Part shown: positions 45,611-55,155 of the stretch, piece after piece
How the letters are laid out: every line of letters starts with the position of its first letter
How positions within the stretch are numbered: position 1 is the first letter of the stretch
Source of the DNA: Paracoccaceae bacterium
GTDB taxonomy: Bacteria > Pseudomonadota > Alphaproteobacteria > Rhodobacterales > Rhodobacteraceae
Direction: 5' to 3'
Assembly (NCBI GenBank): GCA_009842205.1
Contig: VYFX01000053.1
Span: 1 to 64,000, forward strand
Length of the DNA stretch: 64,000 nucleotides
Position numbers and translations under genes: made by a program
The notes under the pieces: model-generated
What the model was told of the DNA's origin: nothing
What the model saw: the letters and a program-made list of their open reading frames with translations, nothing else
Databases searched by the model: none

Positions 45611-47292
45611 TTTGGTAAAGTAATTTTAAATCTGGTTCCTGTTTTTCGGGGAGTTGGCTTGTCAAGAAAATGACTTGTCCAATCAAGCTTCAACTCGCCC
45701 CCCTGATAATTTATCTGTTGAAATGCATAGTGAAGACCGACACCTCCGAGGGGGCTGCTGCCAGTATTCTTAGAAATGTTCGATGTACCCTGTACGCCAT
45801 AATCAAAAAGGGTTTGCCGAATTGTTGCCTCAACTCCAGTCCCGTTGTCCTTTACAAAAATGTTTATGAATTGACCATCCCCTGATTCCTTGACGGTTAT
45901 AAGGATTTTGCCGTATTCAACATTTTCAATCCCAATTTCCTTTTCGTATTGCATCCTGTACTTGATGGCAACAATGGCATTGAGAATGAGATTGTGTATC
46001 ACGCCATACAAGGATTCCCAGTTGGCATTGACTTTCACTTCCTGTTGCTTGTTGTTAATCCAGTTTATGTCAAAAATCGAGTTGCCGTCGTCGCCCTCAC
46101 CCTGCTCCTTTGGTCCATCTACCCCATGGTGTTTTGCAACTTCATCTCCCATTTGTTTTATCAATGTAAGCAACTTGCCCAATGAAACTTCCTCCTTTGG
46201 AAGATTTCGGGGATCAGTAGTTACATAATTGACCAGATGTTCCACCTTGGCACTTATCATCTGCCCGATGGTTTCGATGCTCTTTATCTTTTCATGATAT
46301 GGTTTTCCTTTTTCTTCCAGGGAAGTAACCATGTTGTGGATGGATGAATTGATGGTGGACAAGTAGTTTTGGATTTCGTGTCGAAAGGCCGCTCCTTCTC
46401 CTTCCAGTGTATTTATCGGTCGCAGCCTATCAGTGGCAAGGGCTATTTCCCTTTCGATCCTGTTGATTTCCAGAAAAATACTCTTCTTGTTGGTTTTCTG
46501 TTTTTCTTTTTTTCCAGATTCATACAGCATGGAGTGAATGCCCTGGATTTTCCTGGCTATTCTATCAATCGGTCGGGAGAAAAACATGACTGATCCAAGG
46601 GTTATCAAAACCGTATTGACTATCAGGATTATGATTGACGGTATTAGGATTACCCTGAAAAGTGCTTCAAAGGAGATCAAGACCTTTTCACTCTGGATTT
46701 TGAATTCGTAAACCTCCCTGTTGTTTTCTATTTCCCGGTCAAAAAAAACCGTATAGACAAAATCCTTGTTGAATATCTTGTTGTAAAGAGAAACAAATCC
46801 TGACCTGAGGCTGGCAAAAATGTTTTCCTCCCGAAGGTCAACCATCAGAATTTCCTTGTCTTCGAGATTGCTTGCATCAATATTGAAATCATATTTTTGG
46901 CGACAATTTATTTCTCCATTCTCGTATTGCTCATATCGAAACCCCAAGGAAGAATACCCCATGGTATAGAGGAATTCATCCGCTGCCTCATTCCGGGATA
47001 TAGGCCTCTCGGTTGGTATGAAGTTTGGTGATGATTCCAAAGGGCCGATAATGTTGTAATATGAATCCTGTGAAGTGTTGACATAAGCTACAGGTTCCTC
47101 GCATGAATCCAACTCTTCCAGATAGATGTTTTTGAAAAGCGAAATCTGATTGGCAAGTGATTCCAATTGCCCTCGTTCAAATGAAGCCACAGAAATCGTC
47201 AGAAAAACCACTTCCAGGAACAATAGAAGGAAACTTGAATAGAGGATTATAAGTTTGGAAAAAGAAATTCCCTCTTCTTTAGATGTTTTCAG
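45589..47292 (-). CDS. Sensor histidine kinase, probable CTG start
   Basis: This is a membrane sensor kinase. The first usual start (TTG 47223) falls in the middle of the first membrane helix. The frame remains open to a TAG at 47302-47304, which is part of a perfect TAGGAGGT ribosome-binding site followed five bases later by CTG at 47292; this gives 567 residues. It has TM1 near 13-36, a periplasmic sensor of about 170 residues, TM2 (IPSIIILIVNTVLITLG), a HAMP-like stretch, the phospho-histidine in FRHEIQN, and an ATPase domain (NLILNAIVAI, DNGTGVE, GGVGL). No response regulator is adjacent. Confidence 0.85.
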   Translation of the reverse strand: MKTSKEEGISFSKLIILYSSFLLLFLEVVFLTISVASFERGQLESLANQISLFKNIYLEELDSCEEPVAYVNTSQDSYYNIIGPLESSPNFIPTERPISRNEAADEFLYTMGYSSLGFRYEQYENGEINCRQKYDFNIDASNLEDKEILMVDLREENIFASLRSGFVSLYNKIFNKDFVYTVFFDREIENNREVYEFKIQSEKVLISFEALFRVILIPSIIILIVNTVLITLGSVMFFSRPIDRIARKIQGIHSMLYESGKKEKQKTNKKSIFLEINRIEREIALATDRLRPINTLEGEGAAFRHEIQNYLSTINSSIHNMVTSLEEKGKPYHEKIKSIETIGQMISAKVEHLVNYVTTDPRNLPKEEVSLGKLLTLIKQMGDEVAKHHGVDGPKEQGEGDDGNSIFDINWINNKQQEVKVNANWESLYGVIHNLILNAIVAIKYRMQYEKEIGIENVEYGKILITVKESGDGQFINIFVKDNGTGVEATIRQTLFDYGVQGTSNISKNTGSSPLGGVGLHYAFQQINYQGGELKLDWTSHFLDKPTPRKTGTRFKITLPKWPSQKI

Positions 47293-47379
47293 ACCGACCT
47301 CCTAAACCATCCAATGGCAACAAAGGTTAAATAACCTGATGGTAAACTGCACGATCGGTTCCTGTCCTTTGACAATGGA

Positions 47380-48120
47380 TTACACATGACCCTTTTTGTT
47401 TTTTCTCAGGACGTTGATCAAAATCGGCAGCAATGCCAAGGCACAAAGTCCGAGGATTGGACCAAGGATGTACCATTCAAAGATAATGCCCAGATTGGGT
47501 GCTTCCCCGCGGGCAAAAACTTCTCCCAAGCCAACCCCAACCCAGGTATATACCAAAGCACCGGGAATTATTCCGAAGAAGGTCGTAAAGACAAAATTCC
47601 TGAATTTAACCCCGACCAGTGCCGGTAGCAGATTGGCAACAAAGAAGGGGACCGCGGGTACCAGACGCAATAGAAAAAGCACACTGATTTCATTTTCGCG
47701 CAATCCGTCCCTGAGCTTTTGAACTGTTCCGGTACTGGTGTCCATTTTCCTGGAAAGGAAATCTCCAAGTCCCATCCTCGCGGCTACGAAAATAATGGTG
47801 GCACCAATTGTCGCAGCCAGTACATTATAAAGTGTTCCTGGAAACAGTGCGAACAAAAAACCACCGGTCAGGGAAGCAATGGCTGCACCCGGAAGGGAAA
47901 AAGCTACGATGATTATGTATATGGCAAGGAAGATGAGGGAAGTGACAAGGTAATTGTTGTCCCTGAACTGAATCAGTGTTTCCCGGTTATCCCGAAGCGT
48001 CTCGAAAGTCAGGTAGTCTCTGAGTGTAACAAAGCCTATCACGGCAACAATCACGATAATTGCCAGTGGCAATAGTTTTTTCAGATTCAGACCCTCATTT
48101 TTTTTGCTTTCCACTTTCAA
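47380..48120 (-). CDS. TVP38/TMEM64-family membrane protein
   Basis: This 246-residue protein of the VTT (DedA-related) fold has about six hydrophobic segments. Conserved features are FSLPGAAIASLTGGFLFA near residue 72, FLLRLVPAVPFFVANLLPAL near 148, and FFGIIPGALVYTWVGVGLG near 180. The re-entrant loops F-LPG and F--R-PP-like are family hallmarks. Members are linked to membrane lipid scrambling and envelope maintenance. Confidence 0.88.
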   Translation of the reverse strand: MKVESKKNEGLNLKKLLPLAIIVIVAVIGFVTLRDYLTFETLRDNRETLIQFRDNNYLVTSLIFLAIYIIIVAFSLPGAAIASLTGGFLFALFPGTLYNVLAATIGATIIFVAARMGLGDFLSRKMDTSTGTVQKLRDGLRENEISVLFLLRLVPAVPFFVANLLPALVGVKFRNFVFTTFFGIIPGALVYTWVGVGLGEVFARGEAPNLGIIFEWYILGPILGLCALALLPILINVLRKNKKGHV

Positions 48121-48314
48121 TCCCTTTCTTATCCATAATCCATTTTACCTAAAATAATCAGTGGCTCAATTTAATGAATGCCTCTGGTTAACTCCATGTG
48201 AAATAATAAATTGGCAACTCTGACTTATAAAATAACTTGATTTAAGGGAATTCTATCTTAAATCTTGGGTCTATTATCAAAACCTTGATTTTTTGGACAG
48301 AAAATGAGGAAGAC

Positions 48315-48449
48315 ATGAAACGGACGTTTCAGCCGAGTAACCTTGTTCGCAAGCGACGCCATGGTTTTCGTGCCAGAATGGCAACGAAGGCCGGTAGAAC
48401 CATACTCAATCGACGAAGAGCTAAAGGGCGCAAGGTACTTTCTGCCTAG
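48315..48449 (+). CDS. rpmH: Ribosomal protein bL34
   Basis: This is a 44-residue basic protein that is easily missed because it is so short. It begins [20 protein letters not shown], continues [19 protein letters not shown] and ends in LSA; it is unmistakable L34. The AATGAGGA stretch precedes the ATG. It heads the rpmH-rnpA-yidD-yidC-engB-argB series. The 194 bases upstream are AT-rich and contain its promoter. Confidence 0.97.
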   Translation: MKRTFQPSNLVRKRRHGFRARMATKAGRTILNRRRAKGRKVLSA

Positions 48450-48496
48450 GCTTCACTTTTCTGTGAATACACCCTGATGAAAATTGAGTTAGGGAG

Positions 48497-48892
48497 ATGA
48501 CATTTGAAGGCCGGGAAGAAAATCGCAGGAAAATCATATCCCTTAAAAAGAGAAAAGAATTCCTCAAATTAGCCACTGGACTTAAATGGCATACCAGGGG
48601 TTTCCTGATTCAGGGCCTTCCGAGAGAAGCGGCAGAAACCGACCCAACAATCAGATTGGGGATTACATGTTCAAGGAAATTGGGAAATGCCGTAACCCGA
48701 AACCGGGCCAAACGAAGACTTAGGCACCTTGCCCATGATATTCTTCCACAATTTGGTGAACCTGGCTGGGACTATGTATTGATTGGATTCAGGAACACGA
48801 CTGTAAATATGAATTTCGAAAAGATGAAGCAGGACCTCAAATGGGCCCTGGACAAAATACATCGCGGTGTTAAGGTCAAAGACGGTAATTAG
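48497..48892 (+). CDS. rnpA: Ribonuclease P protein component
   Basis: RnpA is the protein subunit of RNase P, which matures the 5' end of tRNAs. The 131-residue product has LKKRKEFLKLATGLKWHTRGF near the start, then the RNR motif in RKLGNAVTRNRAKRRLRHLA near residue 60, and DYVLIGFRNT near the end. It follows rpmH as in most bacteria. Confidence 0.95.
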   Translation: MTFEGREENRRKIISLKKRKEFLKLATGLKWHTRGFLIQGLPREAAETDPTIRLGITCSRKLGNAVTRNRAKRRLRHLAHDILPQFGEPGWDYVLIGFRNTTVNMNFEKMKQDLKWALDKIHRGVKVKDGN

Positions 48893-48913
48893 CGATCAGG
48901 AAAAGTTTTATCC

Positions 48914-49135
48914 ATGACACCTCTTGCTTATGTTTTTTCCCTTCCAATAAGGTTATACCGTTTGATTGGCAGTCCTTTCGTTGGAATGCATTGCCGATTT
49001 CAACCGACCTGTTCCGCCTATGCTCTCGAAGCCTTGGAAAAGCATGGAGCCATAAAAGGTACATGGCTTACCATCAAGCGTCTGGGGAAGTGTCATCCCT
49101 GGGGGCAATCCGGTATTGATAACGTACCTGACTAG
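48914..49135 (+). CDS. yidD: Membrane protein insertion efficiency factor
   Basis: This 73-residue protein has the YidD signature: a short amphipathic N-terminus ([15 protein letters not shown]), the conserved [19 protein letters not shown], and [10 protein letters not shown]. It sits at the inner membrane and assists YidC. Position between rnpA and yidC is standard. Confidence 0.96.
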   Translation: MTPLAYVFSLPIRLYRLIGSPFVGMHCRFQPTCSAYALEALEKHGAIKGTWLTIKRLGKCHPWGQSGIDNVPD

Positions 49136-49279
49136 TTTTTCAACAAATTACCCGTTTCATATTCCACTTTTTTCCTGGACGGCACTTAATTGAAGATTTT
49201 TTCAATACAACTATTTGTTGACAGGCTGAGAATAGGTTGAAATAGCGGAAATACTTTCTGTTGGTGGAAGAATAAGTCT

Positions 49280-51184
49280 ATGGATGAACAAAACAAAAAC
49301 ATGCTCATGGCCGTTGGGCTGAGCTTTGTGGTAATTCTGCTTTGGGTTTTGCTATTTGCACCCGATGAACCCCAGGTACCCGTTGAGAGTCAACAGGTCC
49401 AACAGGAAGGTATCTCTGAAGATGGAGTGGCCGTTACTCCCCCCACGACAGGTTCCGCTGTCTCTGTAGCTTCCAATTCACTCGGTGAGGTGCCGCTGGA
49501 CCAGGCTTTGGAGAACTCCGATCGTATTACCATCAACACACCGAGTTTGACTGGTTCAATTTCCCTTACCGGTGGGAGAATTGACGATTTGTCACTCAAG
49601 AGATACAATGAGACCCTGAAGGAGGATTCCGACATTGTCAGGCTGCTTTCACCGGCAGGTGTCAATAGTGCCTACTATGTACTGTTCGGATGGTCGCCCG
49701 CAGGCAATCTTGAATTTGCTGATGTTCCAGGCAGTTCAACACCATGGACGATTGAAAGTGGCCGGGACATAACACCTGAAACTCCCTTGGTATTGGCCTG
49801 GACCAATGACAAAGGGGTGACCTTCCGCAGGGTCATTGAAGTCGACGAGGATTATCTCTTCACGGTAACCCAAAGTGTTACCAACAATGGGGATTCCACA
49901 TTACGCATGGCTCCTTATGGAATCATTGCACGCCATGGCGAACCGCAGAACCTGCAGAATTTCTTCATTCTCCACGAAGGGGTGGTACGAATGACGGACG
50001 GGGAATTACAGGAAATTGATTATGACAATGTCCCGGATCTGGATTATGACACGGTTGAGCGTGCCAATCTGGAAAAACAAACCGTGCAGTCGAATGGTTG
50101 GGTTGGATTTACCGATAAATATTGGATGACGACTCTGGCTCCCCAATCGGGCACCCCCTTTACCTCAGTTGCCAAATATTCGGACAGATCGGATATCTAT
50201 CAGGCAGAGTCCAGATATCATGCGGTTGAAGTTTATCCCAATTCCACCGTTGAAACGGTTACCTATCTGTTTGCAGGTGCTAAGCAATGGACACCCATCA
50301 AGAACTATCAGGATTATTATGGCATCGACCGCTTTGAAGACTCGATCGACTGGGGATGGTTCTTCTTTCTGACCAAACCTATATTCCAGCTCCTGTACTG
50401 GATTAACGGTAAAGTCGGAAACATGGGATGGTCCATCCTTTGTCTGACCTTGATCATCAAGGCCCTTCTATTTCCCCTTGCCTACAAGTCTTACGTATCC
50501 ATGGCCCGCATGAAGGAACTACAACCCGAGATGGAAAAGATCAAGGAAAGGGTTGGGGATGACCGCAAGAGAATGCAGCAGGAAATGATGGCGATGTACC
50601 GTGAAAGGAAAATCAATCCTGCTGCCGGTTGTTTGCCGATTCTGCCACAGATTCCAATTTTCTTTTCCCTCTACAAGGTTATCTTTGTTACCATCGAAAT
50701 GAGGCATGCCCCCTTTATTCTTTGGGTAAGGGATTTATCGGCACCTGATCCGACATCCATTCTGAATCTGTTTGGTGCATTACCTTGGTCAGCACCAGAA
50801 ACCGGTAGTCTGCTGGCACTGATTTCCCTTGGAGTCCTGCCGATCATGCTTGGTGTCTCCATGTGGTTGCAACAAAAACTCAACCCCGCTCCAACTGATC
50901 CAACCCAGGCCATGGTTTTTGCTTGGTTGCCGTGGGTTTTCATGTTCATGCTGGGCCAATTCGCCAGCGGATTGATCATTTACTGGATTGCCAACAACCT
51001 GATAACCTTTGCCCAGCAATACATAATCATGAGAAGTCAGGGGGTAAAACCGGATATACTCGGGAATATCAGGAGTGGTTTTGCCAAAACCAATTTACCC
51101 ATAATCGGCACTCCCAAGAAAAAGGATGAACATCCACCCCCAAAGACCAAGGGGGCAACTAGGAAAAGCAAAAAGAAGAAGTAA
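49280..51184 (+). CDS. yidC: Membrane protein insertase YidC
   Basis: This 634-residue Oxa1-family insertase has an N-terminal helix (MLMAVGLSFVVILLWVLLF), a large periplasmic beta-supersandwich domain (about 75-350), and the five-helix insertase core starting near WGWFFFLTKPIF. YKSYVSMARMKELQPEMEKI is the first cytoplasmic coiled coil, AAGCLPILPQIPIFFSLYKV holds the conserved groove, and the tail is strongly basic (TKGATRKSKKKK). The 144 bases upstream carry no gene. Confidence 0.97.
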   Translation: MDEQNKNMLMAVGLSFVVILLWVLLFAPDEPQVPVESQQVQQEGISEDGVAVTPPTTGSAVSVASNSLGEVPLDQALENSDRITINTPSLTGSISLTGGRIDDLSLKRYNETLKEDSDIVRLLSPAGVNSAYYVLFGWSPAGNLEFADVPGSSTPWTIESGRDITPETPLVLAWTNDKGVTFRRVIEVDEDYLFTVTQSVTNNGDSTLRMAPYGIIARHGEPQNLQNFFILHEGVVRMTDGELQEIDYDNVPDLDYDTVERANLEKQTVQSNGWVGFTDKYWMTTLAPQSGTPFTSVAKYSDRSDIYQAESRYHAVEVYPNSTVETVTYLFAGAKQWTPIKNYQDYYGIDRFEDSIDWGWFFFLTKPIFQLLYWINGKVGNMGWSILCLTLIIKALLFPLAYKSYVSMARMKELQPEMEKIKERVGDDRKRMQQEMMAMYRERKINPAAGCLPILPQIPIFFSLYKVIFVTIEMRHAPFILWVRDLSAPDPTSILNLFGALPWSAPETGSLLALISLGVLPIMLGVSMWLQQKLNPAPTDPTQAMVFAWLPWVFMFMLGQFASGLIIYWIANNLITFAQQYIIMRSQGVKPDILGNIRSGFAKTNLPIIGTPKKKDEHPPPKTKGATRKSKKKK

Positions 51185-51253
51185 ACCTGGTTTGCAAATT
51201 TGACATATCAACCTGAGATCCCTCAGGTTTTGGAAAAATGCCGAGATTTGATA

Positions 51254-51916
51254 ATGGATAAACCCTTTGAATTAAGCATCACAAGTCCACCGGAGCTTTC
51301 CTTCGAACAAAACACTGCTGGCAGAAAACTGTTTTCTGGGGAAATAACCTTTCTGAAGGGAGTGGTACATACTTCGGATCTGCCGGAACCGGACAGGGTT
51401 GAGGTCTGTTTTTGTGGACGCTCCAACGTTGGCAAGTCTTCCTTGATCAATTCCCTGACCCGCCGGAAAAATCTGGCGCGAACCTCGAATACGCCGGGAA
51501 GAACACAGGAGATAAATTATTTTTGCATTGGCGAGAGTCACTATCTTGTGGACCTGCCCGGTTATGGTTTTGCCAAAATGCCGAAATCGATCAAGGAAAG
51601 AAGGCAAAAGCTCTTGTCAGTCTATCTTCGAGGCCGTGCCTCATTGCGCAGGGTATTTGTGCTGGTGGATGCAAGGATCGGTCCCAAACAGATCGATCAT
51701 GAATTTCTGCAATTGCTTAACGACAATGCCGTATCCTTTCAGATGATCTATACCAAGCTTGACAAGGTCAAGCAGGAACAAAAATCCAAACTCCTTGACA
51801 TGGCAGGTAAAGCCATATCAAATTATCCTGTCGGATTGCCTGAGGTTATATTTACAAGTTCAAAAACTAAATCAGGTATTAGCAATTTGCAAACTGCTAT
51901 TGCCGAATTGGTGTAA
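51254..51916 (+). CDS. engB: Ribosome biogenesis GTPase EngB (YihA/YsxC)
   Basis: This is a P-loop GTPase needed for large-subunit assembly. From ATG at 51254 it has 220 residues; an in-frame TTG at 51200 would add 18 unconserved ones. G1 is GRSNVGKSSLIN, G2 lies at ARTSNTPGRTQEINYF, G3 is DLPGYGFA, and G4 is TKLDK; G5 is FTSSKT. It lies between yidC and argB, as in Rhodobacterales. Confidence 0.95.
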   Translation: MDKPFELSITSPPELSFEQNTAGRKLFSGEITFLKGVVHTSDLPEPDRVEVCFCGRSNVGKSSLINSLTRRKNLARTSNTPGRTQEINYFCIGESHYLVDLPGYGFAKMPKSIKERRQKLLSVYLRGRASLRRVFVLVDARIGPKQIDHEFLQLLNDNAVSFQMIYTKLDKVKQEQKSKLLDMAGKAISNYPVGLPEVIFTSSKTKSGISNLQTAIAELV

Positions 51917-52011
51917 TTTGCTGCAAAGACCAGTATTTTGGTTTTTATACAAGTACTTGTATATCAAAAGGGATGTAGCTGGAAACTTATTGGATTGTCG
52001 GGAAAATTGAA

Positions 52012-52866
52012 ATGGTTACCACGAGGAATTGGTTGACAACGGCGAAAACCCTCTCAGAGGCCTTGCCCTACATGCAACGCTATGACAATTCCGTTGTCGT
52101 TGTAAAAATTGGCGGGAATGCCATTGGAGAATCCTTGGTCAGTTTTGCCAAGGATATTGTCTTGATGAGACAAATCGGGATCAATGCTGTAGTTGTTCAT
52201 GGTGGCGGCCAAAAAATAAATCTTACCCTGGATCGTCTGGGTATAGAATCCAGCTTCATCAAGGGCAAAAGGGTTTCCAGCCCCGAAATCGTGGAAATTG
52301 CCGAGATGGTACTTTCGGGACACGTTAACAAGCAAATAGTTCAAGCCATAAACACGGAAGGTGGTCAGGCCATTGGGATTTCAGGTAAAGATGCCAATAT
52401 CATGGTTTGTGAAATGGCCGAACCGGAACTCGGATTGGTAGGTATTCCCAAGAAGGTCAACGCAACTGTCTTGCAGGACCTTTTCAAGAACGGATTGATT
52501 CCGGTCATTGCTCCAATTGGAGTTAGTGAGGATGGTACAACACTGAATGTCAATGGCGATACCGCAGCAGGAGCCATTGCTTCAGCACTCAATGCCGACA
52601 GGTTATTGTTGCTGACGGATGTTGACGGTGTGCTTGACAAAAAAGACACTCTAATCTCCAGGCTTACCCCCGAGGAAGTAGAGTCACACATACAATCAGG
52701 TATTATCCAAGGAGGAATGATTCCAAAAACCGAAACAGCCTTGAATGCCGTCAGGGACGGCGTCAGGGCGGTTGTCATCTTAAATGGCAAAACACCTAAT
52801 TCAGTACTGCTTGAACTCTTTACTCCTCATGGAATTGGAACCCTGATATCTCATTCACCACAATAA
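52012..52866 (+). CDS. argB: Acetylglutamate kinase
   Basis: ArgB phosphorylates N-acetylglutamate in arginine synthesis. The 284-residue product has [11 protein letters not shown] near residue 28, [17 protein letters not shown] near 63, and [29 protein letters not shown] near 180 (seen in two parts). [14 protein letters not shown] follows. An N-terminal helix of about 20 residues suggests the arginine-inhibited hexameric type. Confidence 0.96.
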   Translation: MVTTRNWLTTAKTLSEALPYMQRYDNSVVVVKIGGNAIGESLVSFAKDIVLMRQIGINAVVVHGGGQKINLTLDRLGIESSFIKGKRVSSPEIVEIAEMVLSGHVNKQIVQAINTEGGQAIGISGKDANIMVCEMAEPELGLVGIPKKVNATVLQDLFKNGLIPVIAPIGVSEDGTTLNVNGDTAAGAIASALNADRLLLLTDVDGVLDKKDTLISRLTPEEVESHIQSGIIQGGMIPKTETALNAVRDGVRAVVILNGKTPNSVLLELFTPHGIGTLISHSPQ

Positions 52867-52890
52867 CCAGCTCTTTTTTACAAGCTTCCG

Positions 52891-53559
52891 ATGGACTATA
52901 GTCAAATCCTGGACATCGCAGGCCAGTACCAACTGGACATTTATGGCGGTTTTCATCCCGAAGAGGACGACAATGGGCCGGCAGATACCAAGACCCTGCT
53001 AATGCTGGGTCCCAAGGAACCGGGATTTTGGGAATATCTGAATACACAGGACGAATTCAAGAACGGCTTGCCAAACCCCATGGATCAATGGTCCAAAAGG
53101 GTGATTGACCTAATTGGGGAAAATACCGGCGGGAAGCCCTATTATCCCTTTGGAGGTCCTCCCTATCATCCCTTTTTGACCTGGGCTCTGAAAACGGAAC
53201 GCAGCTGGCAATCCCCGGTTCAGTTTCTAGTTCATGATACAGCCGGCCTTATGGTTTCCTATCGAGGTGCTTTGGCCTACAAGGACCACATAACCTTGCC
53301 AAAAACACCTGACCACAGCCCCTGCGATACCTGTAGTGATAAACCCTGTATTCCAGCCTGTCCGGTTGGTGTCTTAACTCCCGATCACTATGACGCAGAC
53401 GGTTGCCGAACATATATCGGTTCAGAAGAAGGGCTTGATTGCCTGACCTTGGGGTGTAATGTCAGAAGGATATGCCCTGTTAGTCAAAGATACCAGCGAA
53501 ACCCCAAGCAATCGGAGTTTCACCAGATTGCCTTTTTGAACAATGCCCCCAAGATTTAA
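52891..53559 (+). CDS. Ferredoxin-like 4Fe-4S protein
   Basis: This 222-residue protein has its cysteine motifs in the second half: CDTCSDKPCIPACPVG near residue 147 and CNVRRICPVS near 189. The pattern suggests one or two 4Fe-4S clusters of the bacterial ferredoxin type, as in the C-terminal part of QueG-like proteins. The N-terminal half (LMLGPKEPGFWEYL; YPFGGPPYHPF) matches a widespread uncharacterised family found in Rhodobacterales. No signal peptide. Its partner and reaction are unknown. Confidence 0.8.
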   Translation: MDYSQILDIAGQYQLDIYGGFHPEEDDNGPADTKTLLMLGPKEPGFWEYLNTQDEFKNGLPNPMDQWSKRVIDLIGENTGGKPYYPFGGPPYHPFLTWALKTERSWQSPVQFLVHDTAGLMVSYRGALAYKDHITLPKTPDHSPCDTCSDKPCIPACPVGVLTPDHYDADGCRTYIGSEEGLDCLTLGCNVRRICPVSQRYQRNPKQSEFHQIAFLNNAPKI

Positions 53560-54447
53560 TCAGGTAATCGAGGCCTGAAAAATACTTTCTATGGAGCCAT
53601 TCAGGGCATCTGAAAATTCTGATGCTGTCTGATCTACCTTCAGCCTTTCGGTCAGTGCTCGTGAAAAACTTGCGATCATACCTGGATTTCGGGCAAGTTT
53701 ACCACAAGCCTCCTCATGGGTGTATCCGCCCGACAATGCAGTAACCCTTACTACTCTCGGATGCTCAACCAAGCCTGAATAAAAGTTGTCATGACTAGGT
53801 ATGGTCAACTTGAGAGCTACATTCTGGTTTTCGTCAAGCGAATCCAAGTTTTCCATCACTTCGGCCAATAGTATTTCCTCGCTCTGGACCTTGTCTGAAA
53901 TACCGATTGAGACCTCCGGTTCGACAATCGGAACAAGTCCAAATCCCATTATGATCTTTGCAATTTCAAACTGCTGTACAACGATTTCATTTATACCACC
54001 GGAGGTTGCCTCCCAGATAACCGAACGCATCTTGGTGCCAAAAACGCCGTTGGCCACAGATTGTGTCAAACTCTCTTCGATATTCGGGATGGGTTTCATT
54101 AATTGAATACCATTCCCAATTTCATCCAATCCGACATCAATCTTCTGAATGGCCAGTATTTTCTTTTTGTTCCAAAGATAAGCCGGTACTTTTTCATCAC
54201 CAATCTTCCTGTTGACCGTACCCTCATACAGTATGGTTCCAAGAATCCTGTCACTCGTGAAACAGTCGGAGGTGATGATACGAAGTCTCATTTCATGGAT
54301 CAGGTCATACATTTCTGCCTCACCCGAGTATTGATCTTCATTTATGCCATAGGCTTGCAAGGCCTTGGGGGTAGAGCCACCCGACTGGTCCAATGCGGAA
54401 ATAAACCCTTTTCGACTTCGAAATATGTTCAGCTTTTCAGAATCCAT
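53560..54447 (-). CDS. Class I fructose-bisphosphate aldolase
   Basis: This 295-residue Schiff-base aldolase resembles bacterial class I fructose-1,6-bisphosphate aldolases. It has FISALDQSGGSTPKAL near the start, TSDRILGTILYEGTV near residue 78, VPAYLWNKKKILAIQKIDVGL (in two parts) near 100, VPIVEPEVSI near 172 and VTALSGGYTHEEAC near 232. It splits fructose-1,6-bisphosphate to dihydroxyacetone phosphate and glyceraldehyde-3-phosphate. It converges with the ferredoxin-like gene with no gap. Confidence 0.9.
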   Translation of the reverse strand: MDSEKLNIFRSRKGFISALDQSGGSTPKALQAYGINEDQYSGEAEMYDLIHEMRLRIITSDCFTSDRILGTILYEGTVNRKIGDEKVPAYLWNKKKILAIQKIDVGLDEIGNGIQLMKPIPNIEESLTQSVANGVFGTKMRSVIWEATSGGINEIVVQQFEIAKIIMGFGLVPIVEPEVSIGISDKVQSEEILLAEVMENLDSLDENQNVALKLTIPSHDNFYSGLVEHPRVVRVTALSGGYTHEEACGKLARNPGMIASFSRALTERLKVDQTASEFSDALNGSIESIFQASIT

Positions 54448-54741
54448 TATTACTAACCTTGGCTATCAAATAAATTGGGTAAGTTGTGATTTATATAGAT
54501 TTTTTAACTTTGAAAATTGAGATACACTTTAAAAAATAATTTTTGTGTAACGAACAATATCTGAAATTAGATTTTACTCAGTTTGAACTACCAAGAAATT
54601 CTCGGTGGTTACCCCTTTGAACAATTCAACCCGAAGTTGGTTGTCTATAGAAAACATTCCAACTGAGTCAATGAGCAAATTTGCCAGTACTTAATCTAAG
54701 ACTTCTTGAAGTTCATTTACTCTGTATTATCTTGAATTGGA

Positions 54742-54818
54742 GCGCTGATAGCTCAGCAGGATAGAGCGCGTGACTACGAATCATGAGGTCGGGAGTTCGA
54801 ATCTTCCTCAGCGCACCA
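54742..54818 (+). tRNA. tRNA-Arg (anticodon ACG)
   Basis: The 77-base cloverleaf is complete. Acceptor arm GCGCTGA pairs with TCAGCGC; the D arm has GCTCAGCAGGATAGAGC; the anticodon stem is CGTGA/TCATG around loop CTACGAA with anticodon ACG. The T arm is GGGAG-TTCGAAT-CTTCC. Discriminator A is followed by an encoded CCA. The first anticodon base A is normally deaminated to inosine by TadA, allowing CGU, CGC and CGA to be read. The 294 bases before it hold no gene that I can support. Confidence 0.97.
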
Positions 54819-54879
54819 TTTTGATTTTATTTCAATTTCTTCATGGTTAACATACCTTTTTGGCACGAAACCCCATTGG

Positions 54880-55119
54880 ATGTTGATCAGTACAGCCAAA
54901 ACTGATTTAAATCACTATACAAGAATAACGGCTACCATTATCAGTCTGCTTGATATTATCCTAAGCATTTGGGATTACTCAACTGAACAGGTGTCGATTA
55001 ATCCGGTGATGATAAAACTACCGGAACTTGATGGCTTGGGGGAATCCTCATTAATCATCATATCGGTGATTCATATGGTTCATTCCATAGATCAATGGTT
55101 ACGTAAACCAGATAAATAA
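54880..55119 (+). CDS. Possible small membrane-associated protein
   Basis: This 79-codon frame starts at ATG after tRNA-Arg and has no clear ribosome-binding site. It has two moderately hydrophobic stretches (TATIISLLDIILSIW near residue 18 and SSLIIISVIHMVHSI near 55). I do not recognise it. It might be real or a chance frame. Confidence 0.3.
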   Translation: MLISTAKTDLNHYTRITATIISLLDIILSIWDYSTEQVSINPVMIKLPELDGLGESSLIIISVIHMVHSIDQWLRKPDK

Positions 55120-55155
55120 CAGTTCATACTTCGGACTAAACTCAAAGGAAAAAAC

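Noticed and set aside
48121-48314. Possible replication origin upstream of rpmH
   Set aside because: In some bacteria rpmH adjoins oriC, but only one DnaA-box-like sequence (TTATCCATA at 48129) is present and no dnaA or box cluster is seen.
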